Assembly: GCF_001723175.1 (NCBI RefSeq)
Contig: NC_064653.1
Location: 3,906,001-3,970,000 of the forward strand
DNA: 64,000 nt
Reading direction: 5' to 3'
Source: Penicillium oxalicum
Taxonomy: Eukaryota > Ascomycota > Eurotiomycetes > Eurotiales > Aspergillaceae
In this document: piece after piece, positions 1 through 11,016 of the stretch
Numbering within the stretch: the first letter of the stretch is position 1
Layout: the number at the start of each line of letters is the position of its first letter
Position numbers and translations under genes: made by a program
Notes under the pieces: generated by a model
Told to the model about the DNA's origin: nothing
What the model saw: only the letters and a program-made list of their open reading frames with translations
The model's database searches: none

Positions 1-347
1 TGGATGATAATCTGCTTCACATACATCTTGAGGGAACGCGTGACGCGATGATCAAACAGAAAAGCGCATTACGCAGTTAAAGCTGCGAGGCTGTGCGCAA
101 ATGTCTGAGCTGAGCTAGCTCGCCGAGTGAGTGGGTGTCTTCTTCCCAAGAGACTATCAAATTGTACTTTCGGAACCTGCTGCGTCGCGACGAGCCCAAG
201 ATGGTCTACGCGAAGGGCGAGATTAGCGCGTCTCCGTTGGCGCGGGGTTCTGCCGGGCGGTGGGAAGATTATCCACAGAAAAAAAGTAAATGCGGGCACT
301 TTTACCCCCTCCATCGTGGAAATAATTTCACGGATTTATCGCCGATC
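1..347. other. 5' flank of the RIO1 gene
   Basis: No gene is seen here. The RIO1 reading frame stays open upstream to about position 135, but the first ATG in that frame is at 348. The upstream residues do not look like RIO1 sequence, so I treat this stretch as promoter and 5' UTR. Confidence 0.6.
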
Positions 348-2066
348 ATGAGCTCCAATCAAGCGCCTGCGGATGCGCCGGGTCTCGCCGATGGCCTTCA
401 GCCATCGTACACCTATGTACCAAATCAAGGGTACATTCAACCTGAGCAAAGCGCCCCAGCCGTCGCGGGGCAGGAATCCGCCGAACAAGAAGAGCCTCAG
501 CAGGACGAGGACGATGAATATTATGACGATATCTTCGAGGAAGAAGAGCTCGACCAAGAAGATTTTCAATCTTCTGACCCATCTGATCTGACAAAGGCCT
601 ACAATCGTCAGCGGAAACTGAACGACCTTGCTGCCGACCCGAATGCGCCGAAGTGGACTTATCCCAAGATGAACACTCAGAAGCCTACCGTGAACACATA
701 CGCTTCAGTCGACGACCAGGTGAAATCTCTCACTCGACATGCCGCCAAGATCAAACTTGACGACCAACAAGCCGGTCTGTCCGGTGGAAGTGGACGAGGT
801 GGAGATCGTGCGGACCGCGCGACGTCGGAGCAAGTGCTGGATCCACGCACTCGAATGATTCTTCTGCAAATGATCAACCGCGGGCTCGTCTCTGAGATTC
901 ATGGCTGCTTATCCACCGGAAAGGAGGCCAATGTATACCATGCCATGTCATTATCAGACGATGATCCTGACGCTGCCCCCGAGCATCGCGCAATCAAGGT
1001 CTACAAGACCAGCATTCTAGTCTTCAAGGACCGCGACAAGTACGTGACAGGTGAATTCCGATTCAGACAAGGATACAACAAGAGCAACAACCGTGCCATG
1101 GTCAAGCTGTGGGCCGAGAAGGAAATGCGCAACCTGCGAAGAATTCACTCTGCTGGCATTCCGTGCCCAGAGCCCATTTTCCTACGTCTCCACGTCCTTG
1201 TCATGGGCTTCCTCGGTAGCTCAAAAGGTCTCCCTGCGCCTCGCCTGAAGGACGTTGAATTCGACATCGCAGAGCCTGAAACACGCTGGCGATCATTATA
1301 CTTGGAATTGCTGAGCTACATGCGCGTGATGTACCAAACTTGTCGTCTGGTCCACGCCGATCTCAGCGAGTATAATATTCTGTACCACAAGCAAAAGCTT
1401 TACATCATTGATGTCAGTCAAAGTGTAGAGCACGACCACCCACGCAGTCTGGAGTTCCTTCGCATGGATATCAAGAACGTGAGCGATTTCTTCCGTCGAA
1501 AGGGAGTGGACACATTGCCGGAACGCACCATCTTCCAATTCATTATCTCGCCCGAAGGCCCCGCAGATGTCACCCAGGGGAATGAAGCGATCTTCGAGGA
1601 AATCGAAAAACTGTATACCGCTCGTGCTGAAGGTGGTAACCAGGAGGATGAGGAGGTTGATACTGCCGTCTTCCGGCAGCAATACATCCCGCAGACTCTC
1701 GAACAAGTCTATGACGTCGAGCGTGACGCCGAAAAGATTCGGGACGGATCGGGCGCGGACCTTGTGTACGGTGACCTGCTTGCTACGAGCAAGTCTAAGC
1801 CTACGGAGGCTGAAGACGAGGAGGACTCTGATGCGTCCGGTGGAGTGTCTGTATCAGGATCTGATTCTGGTGACGAAGATGGAGATGGCGCCGAGCGTGA
1901 CCCTTTCGCAAAAAAGCCCCCACGTGGTAAGCGATTTGAAGACAAGGAATCCAAGCGTGAGCACAAGGCCAAGGTCAAGGAGGAAAAGCGCGAGCAGCGA
2001 GCACACAAAATGCCTAAACATCTTAAGAAGCGTTTGGTGTCGACTTCTGCGCGCAAGAAGAAATGA
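348..2066 (+). CDS. rio1: RIO1 atypical serine/threonine protein kinase
   Basis: This intronless gene encodes 572 aa. RIO1 kinases/ATPases act in the cytoplasm in late maturation of the 40S ribosomal subunit. The RIO domain is clear: nucleotide loop STGKEANVYHA at about residues 189-199, catalytic HADLSEYN at 336-343 (Asp338), and metal-binding IDVSQSVEHDHP at 354-365 (Asp355). An acidic Glu/Asp-rich segment at about 45-75 precedes the domain, and a Lys/Arg-rich tail ends the protein (MPKHLKKRLV and a terminal RKKK), as is usual for RIO1. I chose the ATG at 348 because it opens the acidic, RIO1-like N-terminus; no in-frame ATG lies further upstream. The gene converges with atg17. Confidence 0.93.
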   Translation: MSSNQAPADAPGLADGLQPSYTYVPNQGYIQPEQSAPAVAGQESAEQEEPQQDEDDEYYDDIFEEEELDQEDFQSSDPSDLTKAYNRQRKLNDLAADPNAPKWTYPKMNTQKPTVNTYASVDDQVKSLTRHAAKIKLDDQQAGLSGGSGRGGDRADRATSEQVLDPRTRMILLQMINRGLVSEIHGCLSTGKEANVYHAMSLSDDDPDAAPEHRAIKVYKTSILVFKDRDKYVTGEFRFRQGYNKSNNRAMVKLWAEKEMRNLRRIHSAGIPCPEPIFLRLHVLVMGFLGSSKGLPAPRLKDVEFDIAEPETRWRSLYLELLSYMRVMYQTCRLVHADLSEYNILYHKQKLYIIDVSQSVEHDHPRSLEFLRMDIKNVSDFFRRKGVDTLPERTIFQFIISPEGPADVTQGNEAIFEEIEKLYTARAEGGNQEDEEVDTAVFRQQYIPQTLEQVYDVERDAEKIRDGSGADLVYGDLLATSKSKPTEAEDEEDSDASGGVSVSGSDSGDEDGDGAERDPFAKKPPRGKRFEDKESKREHKAKVKEEKREQRAHKMPKHLKKRLVSTSARKKK

Positions 2067-2741
2067 ACAAAAAGTGTTTCGATCAAAGACTTTGAATCTC
2101 TGCCTGAATTACTCGCGGGCGGTTTAAGTCTTTTGTTTACTGGTTTTTTCTCGCCTCCCCATTCTCGGAAATTTGTGCCATGACTTGACGATAAAAGTGC
2201 ATATAGGGCTGGAGCATTTGGATATAGATACCTGGATATCACAAAAATAGGATTCTTTTGTACCGCGCTTCGATTTACGTACTCACAAAACCGTTTGGCA
2301 CCAAACTTTAATCCACATGTCCGTATCCTGTCTGTGATGCAACCCTTCAGAGCTCTCTTTGGAAATCATATGTGACCATCCTCAAACTCTCGACACCAGT
2401 CCTCAATATCCACACCTGTGCTTACATCCGCCACGCGAGAGGGTGAGTATGCATCAGTGAGCGGAATCATAAACTGGTATCTTGAGTTTTTTGGACGGAA
2501 CTCAGACCAATTGGTTTTCTTTCATCACGAGGGATTCAGCGAGGATTCAGCAGAGCAAGAATAGGACTTGGGAACACACATCTTGTTTCCCGCGGCTGCA
2601 AAAATCCTCTTCGCTACTGTCGACGCGGAACGGTTCAGAAAGCTGAATAACACTATGCCCTAAAAGGAAGATTATGATAAACATGTATCAGTGGGGTACA
2701 TGATCCCTATTGAGAGATAAGGGATCTTGCGCGACATAGCG
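2067..2741. other. Convergent intergenic region, rio1/atg17
   Basis: This is 3' flanking DNA between two genes that point at each other. I see no coding potential, repeat or RNA gene. Confidence 0.6.
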
Positions 2742-4382
2742 CTATTCAAAGGCCCTCGTTCGCTCTTTGAGATGGTTGTAAGCTTGTTCCACAAGATCTT
2801 GAGGTAGATCCGGTATGACTTCTCCTTCCGATATGCCAAAGCCGGTGCTTTTAGCTATATTTTGACCTTGGTCGTTTGACTCGGGATCCTGGGCAACTCC
2901 GACAACCCCCTCAAGCTGCCCACCGGAGAGGCGCAAAAATTGAACCTGCATAGGTGCATGCCCGATACCGGGCCATATATCAGATGGGAGAAAATCCCCC
3001 TGCTCAACACGGAAAGCCTCTCGGGCCGCAACATCTTCTTCGTAGAGATGGTTCAATTTGTGTCTCGTGTCTCGAAGCACCTTTTCCACCCGCGAGCGAA
3101 CCTGGCTACGACGGTGTACCTCGAGGATTAGGCTGTCGTAAGCATTCAAGAATCCTTCATAAAGTGAATGAAGATCAGAAAGCTCTGCCAGACCGGCTTT
3201 GATGCGATCGTGTTCTTCGTTCCACACACTGGTAAAGTTATGTGCTTGAGAGATGTATCGCGGAAGGCGTGTCGAGGCTAACGTGGAGAGATGCTGGTGA
3301 ATTTCCAGTGTTGCACTGGAGATGGCTTCCAGCGCGCTGCGCTGACCGCTGATGCGTTCATGGATGGACTCCATCTCCGCGATGCGATCTTGGATTTCAA
3401 CAACGACATCCTCCGCTTCGAGAGCATCCTTCATGAGCACATTCACCATTTCCAGATACTCCGCGTCAGTCATTGGATCTAAAGGTGCATTCAAGTTTGC
3501 GTTGATTTCTTCGCCAATGTGCGGCATGGCATCACCCGTAGCTTGTACTTGAGCTGGTATATCTTGAGTGATGGACCGAGCAGCCGCGCCGCCGCCTTCT
3601 GTATGTTTCACTGCGGTGACACAGAGATCAAAATGACGAACCAGTGCCTCGAGCAGACCGGCCATTTCCTGTGCATGAGCTTCAAGTGCTTGCAGCATAC
3701 CGGGCATGCCTGACAGAGCGAGGACGCCCGAATCCGACGTTGATGAGGAAGACGAGGAGGCAGAAACTCGAGACGATGCCAGTCGCGTGGCTGATCGATA
3801 ATGGCGAAGTGCCTGCTTGATTGATTGAAGTTCATCATCGAATTGTTGATTCGAGGTATCAAGCTCAACCCGTGCCTCGTTTGTCCTGTCGATTGACTGC
3901 TTCATGGCAGTGTGGAGCTCCTCCACACCGCGCTCATCAACAAAATCATGCAGCGTTTTCGACTCTTCGTTTGGCGGCCGAAAGGAAGCGTGGACGATCG
4001 TGCTTTTCAAGGTTTCCAGCGTATTCTTGAGCCGGAGATCGGCGGCATCAAGACTCTTGAGAGCATCGGCGAAGTCCTGTCGTCCTCGATGTGAGATAGT
4101 CTCTACTTCTGTCCGAACATCGTAGAGCAACCGGAGCTGATTGTTCAGTCCCCGGCGCAAGAAGCCGGTCCGGGAGGAAATGGTGACACTATCCTCCAGA
4201 GCAACTCGGGCCGTAGTGACAATCTCATTGGCACGCCAAACATGATTGATGGAGGAGAGTGACCGCTTGGCCGCCACCAAGTGCGAGATAAGGGTTTCCA
4301 GATGGGGCATGGCCTCTGGTTGCAGGCCAGTTTGACTGCGGCGGGTTTCCTCAGAGGCCATTGATGAGTGGGAAGATTCCAT
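2742..4382 (-). CDS. atg17: Autophagy-related protein 17 (Atg17 scaffold)
   Basis: A single exon encodes 546 aa. Atg17 scaffolds the Atg1 kinase complex (with Atg13, Atg29 and Atg31) at the phagophore assembly site. Family-typical stretches are visible: HLETLISHLVAAKRSLSSIN at about residue 27, then FLRRGLNNQLRLLYDVRTEVE near residues 74-95, TLHDFVDERGVE near 145, and a C-terminal segment with RLSGGQLEGVVGVAQDPE. Most of the protein is predicted helical and heptad-like, matching the long crescent-shaped coiled coil of the family. The length suits filamentous-fungal Atg17. A Ser-rich linker lies near residues 205-220. The start is the first ATG of the open frame. Confidence 0.93.
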   Translation of the reverse strand: MESSHSSMASEETRRSQTGLQPEAMPHLETLISHLVAAKRSLSSINHVWRANEIVTTARVALEDSVTISSRTGFLRRGLNNQLRLLYDVRTEVETISHRGRQDFADALKSLDAADLRLKNTLETLKSTIVHASFRPPNEESKTLHDFVDERGVEELHTAMKQSIDRTNEARVELDTSNQQFDDELQSIKQALRHYRSATRLASSRVSASSSSSSTSDSGVLALSGMPGMLQALEAHAQEMAGLLEALVRHFDLCVTAVKHTEGGGAAARSITQDIPAQVQATGDAMPHIGEEINANLNAPLDPMTDAEYLEMVNVLMKDALEAEDVVVEIQDRIAEMESIHERISGQRSALEAISSATLEIHQHLSTLASTRLPRYISQAHNFTSVWNEEHDRIKAGLAELSDLHSLYEGFLNAYDSLILEVHRRSQVRSRVEKVLRDTRHKLNHLYEEDVAAREAFRVEQGDFLPSDIWPGIGHAPMQVQFLRLSGGQLEGVVGVAQDPESNDQGQNIAKSTGFGISEGEVIPDLPQDLVEQAYNHLKERTRAFE

Positions 4383-7253
4383 GGCAGGATGCGAAGTTGA
4401 GTCAGAGCCAACCGACTGTGCCTGTTTATTTTACAACAAAATGTAAGAAACGAAGGACTGTCCTTGACTCCAGGTCCAAGTATTCCGCAATGCCTGAAAT
4501 GGGGCGAGAGATATGTTGTCGAACAAGGGCGTAGGGAGGCTGAGAGACGACGGGTCGAAACGGTGTTAGGACACGGCTCATTCGAGGCTTGAAGGATCCT
4601 CGCCTGTCTGTCCCTTTGAGAGAATCGGCAAGCGCCCGGGCTTTGTACTCGCACAAGTTCGTCCAGAGATATAGATACTTGGGAAAGATTTATTTGAAGG
4701 ATGCCGAAAGGAACGCGGATTGATTCGCTATCCGAGGACGCTGAGCTCCTCCGCCGCCAGAAGGGCCCAGCTCAGTGTCTTGTCCAAGTGGGTTTTGATT
4801 ACCAGTGTCGGAGAGATCTTGCTTCGATACTTGCGTTCAGACTTTGAAGACCCATGAGGCTTCAAATCGGGTACCGAAACAGCGGGAGACCAGCTCACCC
4901 CTGAGTTAAATGGATGCTCGTGAAGCCTGGTCATTCAGTTAAGATGATCGGAGCCACAGGACGATAATGTCACGTGGATTAGAGCTATCGATAAGGTCTG
5001 AGGGCTGGTGTTGCGAGCCGCTTCCTCACCGCCGTCCAAAGAGCTTCCGAGATGATCGTCGTGCGTGCGAGCTCGGAGATAACTTGACGTCATGCCAGAC
5101 GTATCATGCCGCACGATGCTATTGAGGATAGCGTACAGTCACCCACATTGCTCAGGCGGAGAAATCTTGTGCCCGTATATTCCCGGGACCCGATTTTTCC
5201 CCTGTTTCATGGCAGGGGTGAATTTCTGGATAGTGCAAGCTGACGTTTCGAGTGGGTGCGATCCTCGCCCGATGGGACGGGCCGTCAGTCCATGAGCTTC
5301 CATCGCTTCTCTGTTAGCCCGGGTCTCCTGCTTAACTGCAGGCCATACTCTCAAAATGGCGCTCAGCACAGCTGGACTTGTTGATGTACAGAGTAGGCAA
5401 ACACGTTCTGTAAGTTGCGGCATCTCAACAAAACTTCCATCGAGCATTTAGGAATCATCGATGATCATTTCCGTGCCTAGGCACCAGTCTTTGAAGACCT
5501 GGGCTATCTCTTTTTGATGGATGAGCAAGCACCATATAACGTTTCTCTGCTTGTGTGTATACTATTTGTACCTGACATGCGTGTTGTACCTTTAGATTAT
5601 GAACACAAGCCTGTGCCTAGAATCATCACAAATAACGTAGTGAAAATGTGGCCGTTTCGAGAATGACGGTATTTTGATCAATATCAGACGACTGGCCATG
5701 AAATGAAGATTCGCTCCAGTGCTCCAGGCTCTAACCTCAGAGAGGTGTGACATTTTTGACCTCTGAATGACAGTCTGTCACGAGTATGTGTGTTACCGGT
5801 GCCCGAGTTCAAAACGTCCTGCCAGGCAAGTTTGAATACACTCGCAAATGAAAGATATTGATACTACTGGTAGGAGGTACCAGAGACCGCTAGCGTATAT
5901 CATGTTTCAAGACATAAAAATCTTATCTGCTTACAAGGCACGACTGGAACGTTTGGACCGACCACCGTCATCATTGATGGATTTAAGGGGAATCGGTAGG
6001 GTGTCCGGCCACTCGAGCTCTGCTTCCTCCTCTACTGTCTTACTTACCTGTTCAGACTGCTTACTCATACACTAAAATCTTTTTGGGTAAAGTCAAGTCA
6101 TCCAGGTTTAAATTGATGTGATAAGCTATCGAGTTAGAACTCCTCCGCGAAGGTGTTGTCTCCAGACGGAGCGTACTGGAAACCGTCATGTGGACAGTTG
6201 AAAGCGTCAGGATTGTATGTTTACTCTGCTATCCAATTAAATTTGAAGCATACTGTTCGCTGAGAGACCCCCAGTCATCCTATCTTTGAAAGGAAATAGG
6301 TACAATCAAATTCCACAGAGTGGTGTGGTAAAGCTTCCTTTTCAGAGAGACAGACTTATCCGAAGAGCCTTGACGTTGTTGGGACTCTTGCATTTGGATA
6401 TATCTCTGGGCCAAAGGATTTTACTTTACTCCCTTCAAAATGAATAGACTATTTTGAGGCTGTGCGGTCCTGATTTCCCCTGCGCTTCTCAGTAACACTC
6501 CATGGTCGTCTGGGGCGACAATAATAGGGCAATTACATATGGGGAACGAAAGTCCGTACAAATCATACCTGATCACAGGAATCTTCCAGCTTCACTACCT
6601 AGGCGATTCCCGGGGAAGATCACTGAAAAGCTCGATCTTCAGTCACCTGTATCCATCCGTTATGATGATGGTCCATACTGGCTTTCCTGGTGAATAAAAG
6701 CTGTCTCAATGTTGGTACTCAAGGATCTGTCAGGTGGTATTCGTCATGTGTCTTCGTTATCTCGTCTCCCTTTTCATGCGTCGTGTCATCTGGCACCGAT
6801 TTCTTGTCTCGTTCATAGAGGTCTCATCGATACTCACATCCTGGAAGATCTTGATTCATTTAACATGGCTGTGTTATTTCTCAACACGAGATGCTCATTT
6901 CTTAAATCATACCTACATCAAAGTCATGTCCGGCTTACTTCCCAAAAATTCGTCTCAAAGTCGGGTCTAAAGAATTGAAAACATAAGGGCTCGTACACCT
7001 TCGACGGTTGTTTGCGTCTCACATGTAAATGTAAATGGCAGCATTTGAAGATGCAAGCACGTGCCCATACAAGCTCGTGTTTGCTGATATTGACACTCTC
7101 GTCAACAGCAAATCGCGTGTTCTCAGCTCTACTTCGCTCGTGGCATCAAACAGTGTTTCTCACTCTCTCATTCACGTCAAATCTCACTCCTCACCAATCT
7201 CCATCTACCATCTTCCTTCATCTATTTGATCAGCTTGTCCCGATTTTCTGATC
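4383..7253. other. Gene-poor intergenic stretch, 2.9 kb
   Basis: This stretch separates the divergent starts of atg17 and the cysteine-rich gene at 7254. Only short, biased frames occur and none looks like a protein. I see no transposon termini, tRNA or long repeat. It probably holds both promoters and 5' UTRs; a decayed element cannot be excluded by eye. Confidence 0.5.
5085..5092. promoter_or_regulatory. CRE-like palindrome TGACGTCA
   Basis: A perfect 8-bp palindrome matches the ATF/CREB bZIP half-site pair. It lies about 700 bp upstream of the atg17 start. One such site is weak evidence of function. Confidence 0.3.
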
Positions 7254-8990
7254 ATGGCGTACTCAACGGAAAGACTTGAGAAGGCCAGAAGGCTATTTCC
7301 CAGCCAGAGCAACATAACATCTCGATCTGAAGACAGCTACTCCCTGAGAACACGAAGCATTTCGGTGAATCTCACATCTTGGATTGAAAACGACAAGAAT
7401 GACAGTGATTACAGCCCTCTGCAAAACCGTCGTTCCAAGCGTCCCATACGCTCAGATAATGCCAGTCGCTCTCGTGGTCGCCCGAAAAAGCGCGCAAGAG
7501 GACAAAGCCCTTCTCTCACGTCATTTGAAGATGCAGATGACAACATGGATGAGGCATCAAGCTCCCTGTTCGAAAGCTCGGACGAACCGAGTCCTAAAGA
7601 TTTTGAGACCTTTTGGCAGCCTGAAACCGAGAGAGATCCAAACCAAGCCTACCACTTGCGTCCTCGCAAGAACAGCCAAGTCTCCACGACTACGACACTT
7701 GGCCGGAAAGCCAACAAGAAAGAAAAGTCCGTGCAGTCCTATCATCCTGGCTCATGTCTTGCATGTCAAGAAATAGGACTGGACTGCACAATTGCCGATG
7801 ACCCCTTCAAATATCCATGCAACAATTGCCGAGACGACGAATGTGACTGCATCTTGGTTCCATCGCCAAAGTGGAAGAGAGTGTGCGAGCCCTGCAAGCA
7901 ACGTCGACGTACTGGCTGTTCCTATGCCTCTGGCGACTATGATCACAGTCAGCCCTGCTGGGAGTGCCAGCAACATGGTTTCAGCTGCTTTGCTGGTCCA
8001 TCCAGGTACCCACCTCCTAAGATTCACCCTGGCGAGACCGAGGGCCCTTCCACGAGTGATCAACACGGCGAGGATGAATTCCAGGAGACTCCCGTTCGCG
8101 ATGTCCAAAGCCGGGCAAAAGGCAAGACCCCTATTGTGCATTCCGCAGCGGATCCTTCAAGTTGGTACACCTCTGAGGATGACACTGAAGAAAGTCATGG
8201 AACTGCCGCTAAGACTGTGATTGCGTCCCCTGGCGATGAAGGGAATCAGATCACCCCGGCACTGTCGTCCCCGAATATTCCGACATTTGACTCGTGGAAT
8301 TCCAACCCATATGGCACAATCTATCGGCTTCGCACGTTCTACCCCCACCCACTTACTGTACTAGACAAGAACAGCCGCCTCTCGTGCCATTGGTGCAGTA
8401 ATTTTGCCTATGGCATCGTCGGTCTCGGTGAGCGGAAGCCCCAAGTGCTTGATTTTGAGAACGGCCGACTGGTGGAGCTCGAAGATGGACATCTGGCGGA
8501 GGGGAAAGAACCAAGCCGTATGTGCTGGTATTGCGCCTACGCTCGAGTCCGCATCATGCAATGCTGTCACAACCGAATCGAACCGATGATGTGGCAAGCC
8601 AACTTGTCTGCTGCATATGAGGATCTCGTTCGAGCTCGCGCCGCTTTGCAGGACCCACATTCGGGGTATTTTGGCGCCCCATTTCCAGAGTCAAAGCACG
8701 CCTGGTGCAGCCTCTGTCAGGAGCCTGCGTCTTGGTCCTGCGAAAGCATTCTAGTTCCTCGAGTAGAGGGAGTGCACGATCCCAGAGTTGTGGATCCAGT
8801 CTACACGGGATGTGGTCTTTTTCTCTGTGGTTATTGCGCACGAACTGTCCGTGCATTCCGTGGCGACTTGGATCAAGCTGTCACCCGCGGAAACCGAGAT
8901 ATTAACAATGGCACCGAATACCGGGCAGATGTGGATTACATCCTCCGGGACCCGAAAAAGAACCATCTTCGACGGAATGTGGGGCTTTGA
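7254..8990 (+). CDS. Cysteine-rich nuclear-type protein with AT-hook and two Zn-cluster-like motifs
   Basis: This single-exon gene encodes 578 aa that I cannot assign to a named family. Residues 74-83 (RGRPKKRARG) form an AT-hook-like DNA-binding motif. Two cysteine clusters follow. The first is C168-x2-C-x6-C-x10-C-x2-C-x6-C199 and the second is C211-x2-C-x7-C-x12-C-x2-C-x6-C245. Both resemble the fungal Zn2Cys6 binuclear cluster but have longer central loops. A Ser/Asp/Glu-rich linker follows, then further paired cysteines (SCHWC, MCWYC, WCSLC, CGLFLCGYC) that look like another zinc-binding module. The layout suggests a nuclear DNA- or chromatin-binding protein; that is inference. The start is the first ATG after a stop, and there is no sign of an intron. 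Confidence 0.75.
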   Translation: MAYSTERLEKARRLFPSQSNITSRSEDSYSLRTRSISVNLTSWIENDKNDSDYSPLQNRRSKRPIRSDNASRSRGRPKKRARGQSPSLTSFEDADDNMDEASSSLFESSDEPSPKDFETFWQPETERDPNQAYHLRPRKNSQVSTTTTLGRKANKKEKSVQSYHPGSCLACQEIGLDCTIADDPFKYPCNNCRDDECDCILVPSPKWKRVCEPCKQRRRTGCSYASGDYDHSQPCWECQQHGFSCFAGPSRYPPPKIHPGETEGPSTSDQHGEDEFQETPVRDVQSRAKGKTPIVHSAADPSSWYTSEDDTEESHGTAAKTVIASPGDEGNQITPALSSPNIPTFDSWNSNPYGTIYRLRTFYPHPLTVLDKNSRLSCHWCSNFAYGIVGLGERKPQVLDFENGRLVELEDGHLAEGKEPSRMCWYCAYARVRIMQCCHNRIEPMMWQANLSAAYEDLVRARAALQDPHSGYFGAPFPESKHAWCSLCQEPASWSCESILVPRVEGVHDPRVVDPVYTGCGLFLCGYCARTVRAFRGDLDQAVTRGNRDINNGTEYRADVDYILRDPKKNHLRRNVGL

Positions 8991-11016
8991 GCTTATTTGG
9001 TCTACCTGGAGCTCAGCCACACGTGGATTTTCACTTAGTTCAGGAAAGTTATCTGGACATGGGACAACGTCTTCTAGCTAAGAATGTGACCTCCAGCTGG
9101 CCAGATGTCAGCGGTTCATAGCTTCAGTCAACTCGAATGTATTCTTAGACTGTTCGTGTCATGTTCCAAGCTAAGTCCCAGGGCTGTCGCTCTTTTTCCC
9201 CTTTGGGTCATCATGTTATTGTCTTAATAAGCACGGGAACTTTCGAGTGACCTTCTGTTCAGGCCCAGGATGCACCAAATATGGTTTCAAACCGAGGCGT
9301 CGAATGTATCGGGACGTAGCACGGACAGTTTATTCCGCAGCACACAGTCACCGCAGAAGGCTCACGCAGTTCTCGTCTTGGAAATACTCTCCCATTCATT
9401 TTGATTCTCATACATCAAGACGATAACTTTCTCGAGCCAGTCACTATGCGTCGTCGCGGAATCACAGTGCAGGATAGATGTGATTTCCTCTACCACATAA
9501 TGCTGACTTTGCCCTATTCAGGCTCTGACGGAAAAGACCCACGTTGGCCTGAAAATGGAAGGCTTGTTCGCCGTCCTCCACCCTTTCGGACTTTCATCCA
9601 TTTTCTTGTCTAAAACTAAGCCTTCTCACGTTCAGTATTCAAAGCCACTTTGGAATATGTAGTTTCACTCCAAAAGCTAGGCACGATAGCCAAGCCTGAC
9701 CGCGCCATTGAAACCACGCCCACTTGCCCAAGTTGCACATGTCACTAGGAATCAAGGTTGTGGCAAAAGTTGAACGAAGGCTATGATAAGACCAAGACCT
9801 TCCAATGCGTCTCCCAAAATCACTATCTTATTGAGCATTCAGACTATGTAGTACTGTACGGTGTGGATACAGTGATTTGCCGTCAACATCAGGTGTCATT
9901 GCCTATACCCAGTCCGGGATGTTTCCATCAGAGTTCTGTGGGGCTCCAAACAACCTAGTTGAACACCCAGCTAGCGCGCCTTGATCTTGAACCCTTCTTA
10001 AGATCCCGTCAGCATGACCATCATCGCCAACATTATGAATGTGAAAATTATTTACGTACCGCTCTCGTGGCAGAAGGATGAGGGTGCAGCCACCCCTCCT
10101 GGAAATGAGGCCGATCACATTCCATCTTCCTTTAAAATTGAATTTGTCCCTAACCCATGAGGCCCCTTCATTGAAAAATCTCGCTCTACCATGACTCAAA
10201 CGTGGTGACATATGATATGCGCGCGGAACGAAACGCGGACGGAAAGTGAGCGTCAGGTCTACGTGATCTCGGTATATTCTTCCTCACCCGATGGCCGGAA
10301 CCTCTAGCTATCCAGTGCAGGTACGGCCGACTTCGTATTTCTTTGTCAAGATCTATACATACATCTCCTCTAAGTCTGATACAATTCACTCGGTGATTCA
10401 TCGAAGTTGTTTGTTGGATTCCTCCTGCCTTTAGAATGGGGTGAAAAGGTTGAACGTACTACATATGCATAATAATGGAGACGAGAGATCTGCAGGCGTC
10501 GAATTTGGTGTCGGGCTGCGGACGCCAACTCGATGAGCTCAAAGAAGTAGGTAGGTAGCATTCCAGCTTGGCACCCATCAGACTTGACATCCACGACCGT
10601 GGTCCGCCCAACCAATCGTACCACGGGAGCACCTTCCTCAGTCAGAAATGTAAAATGGATGACAATTTTCATTGTCACGCCATGAAAGATTCTCCCTCAA
10701 AATTCAGCTCATCCAGCCTTTATGAATTATTTTTGCGTCCGATTCTGATTGTTTCTGAGATTCTTGACTTCAAGTAAAAGTGCCAGGCTAGCACAGCTTC
10801 CCGGTCGTATCCTTTCTTCTGGAAAAGAAAAAGCCACGGACATCCCGAAATGGACGCCAAGCGCCTCAGATTGACGAGTGACGGTCCATTCAATCGCTTG
10901 CCTGTCACAGATGCTGATCGTGACACCGAGTTTGAATACAATCTGTTCTCAATCAGGCTTGTCAAGAGTTGCTCCTCCCTCCGACTGCCTTGAGTATTCC
11001 CAGGACAGATTCACTG
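8991..11016. other. Intergenic region, possibly with a 5' exon of the next gene
   Basis: No convincing gene is seen from 8991 to 10849. A short frame from an ATG at 10850 (begins MDAKRLRLTSDG, 47 codons) has protein-like composition and could be a first exon of the downstream gene. The only junction that keeps phase would use a poor donor at about 10945 and an acceptor ending at 11003, so I left it out of the model. Confidence 0.4.

Noticed and set aside
1296..1706. Minus-strand frame opposite RIO1
   Set aside because: It lies wholly inside the RIO1 kinase domain and is explained as its complement.
9401..10678. Short frames on both strands between the two unrecognised genes
   Set aside because: They are 70-100 codons with random composition, no splice partners and no recognisable motif.
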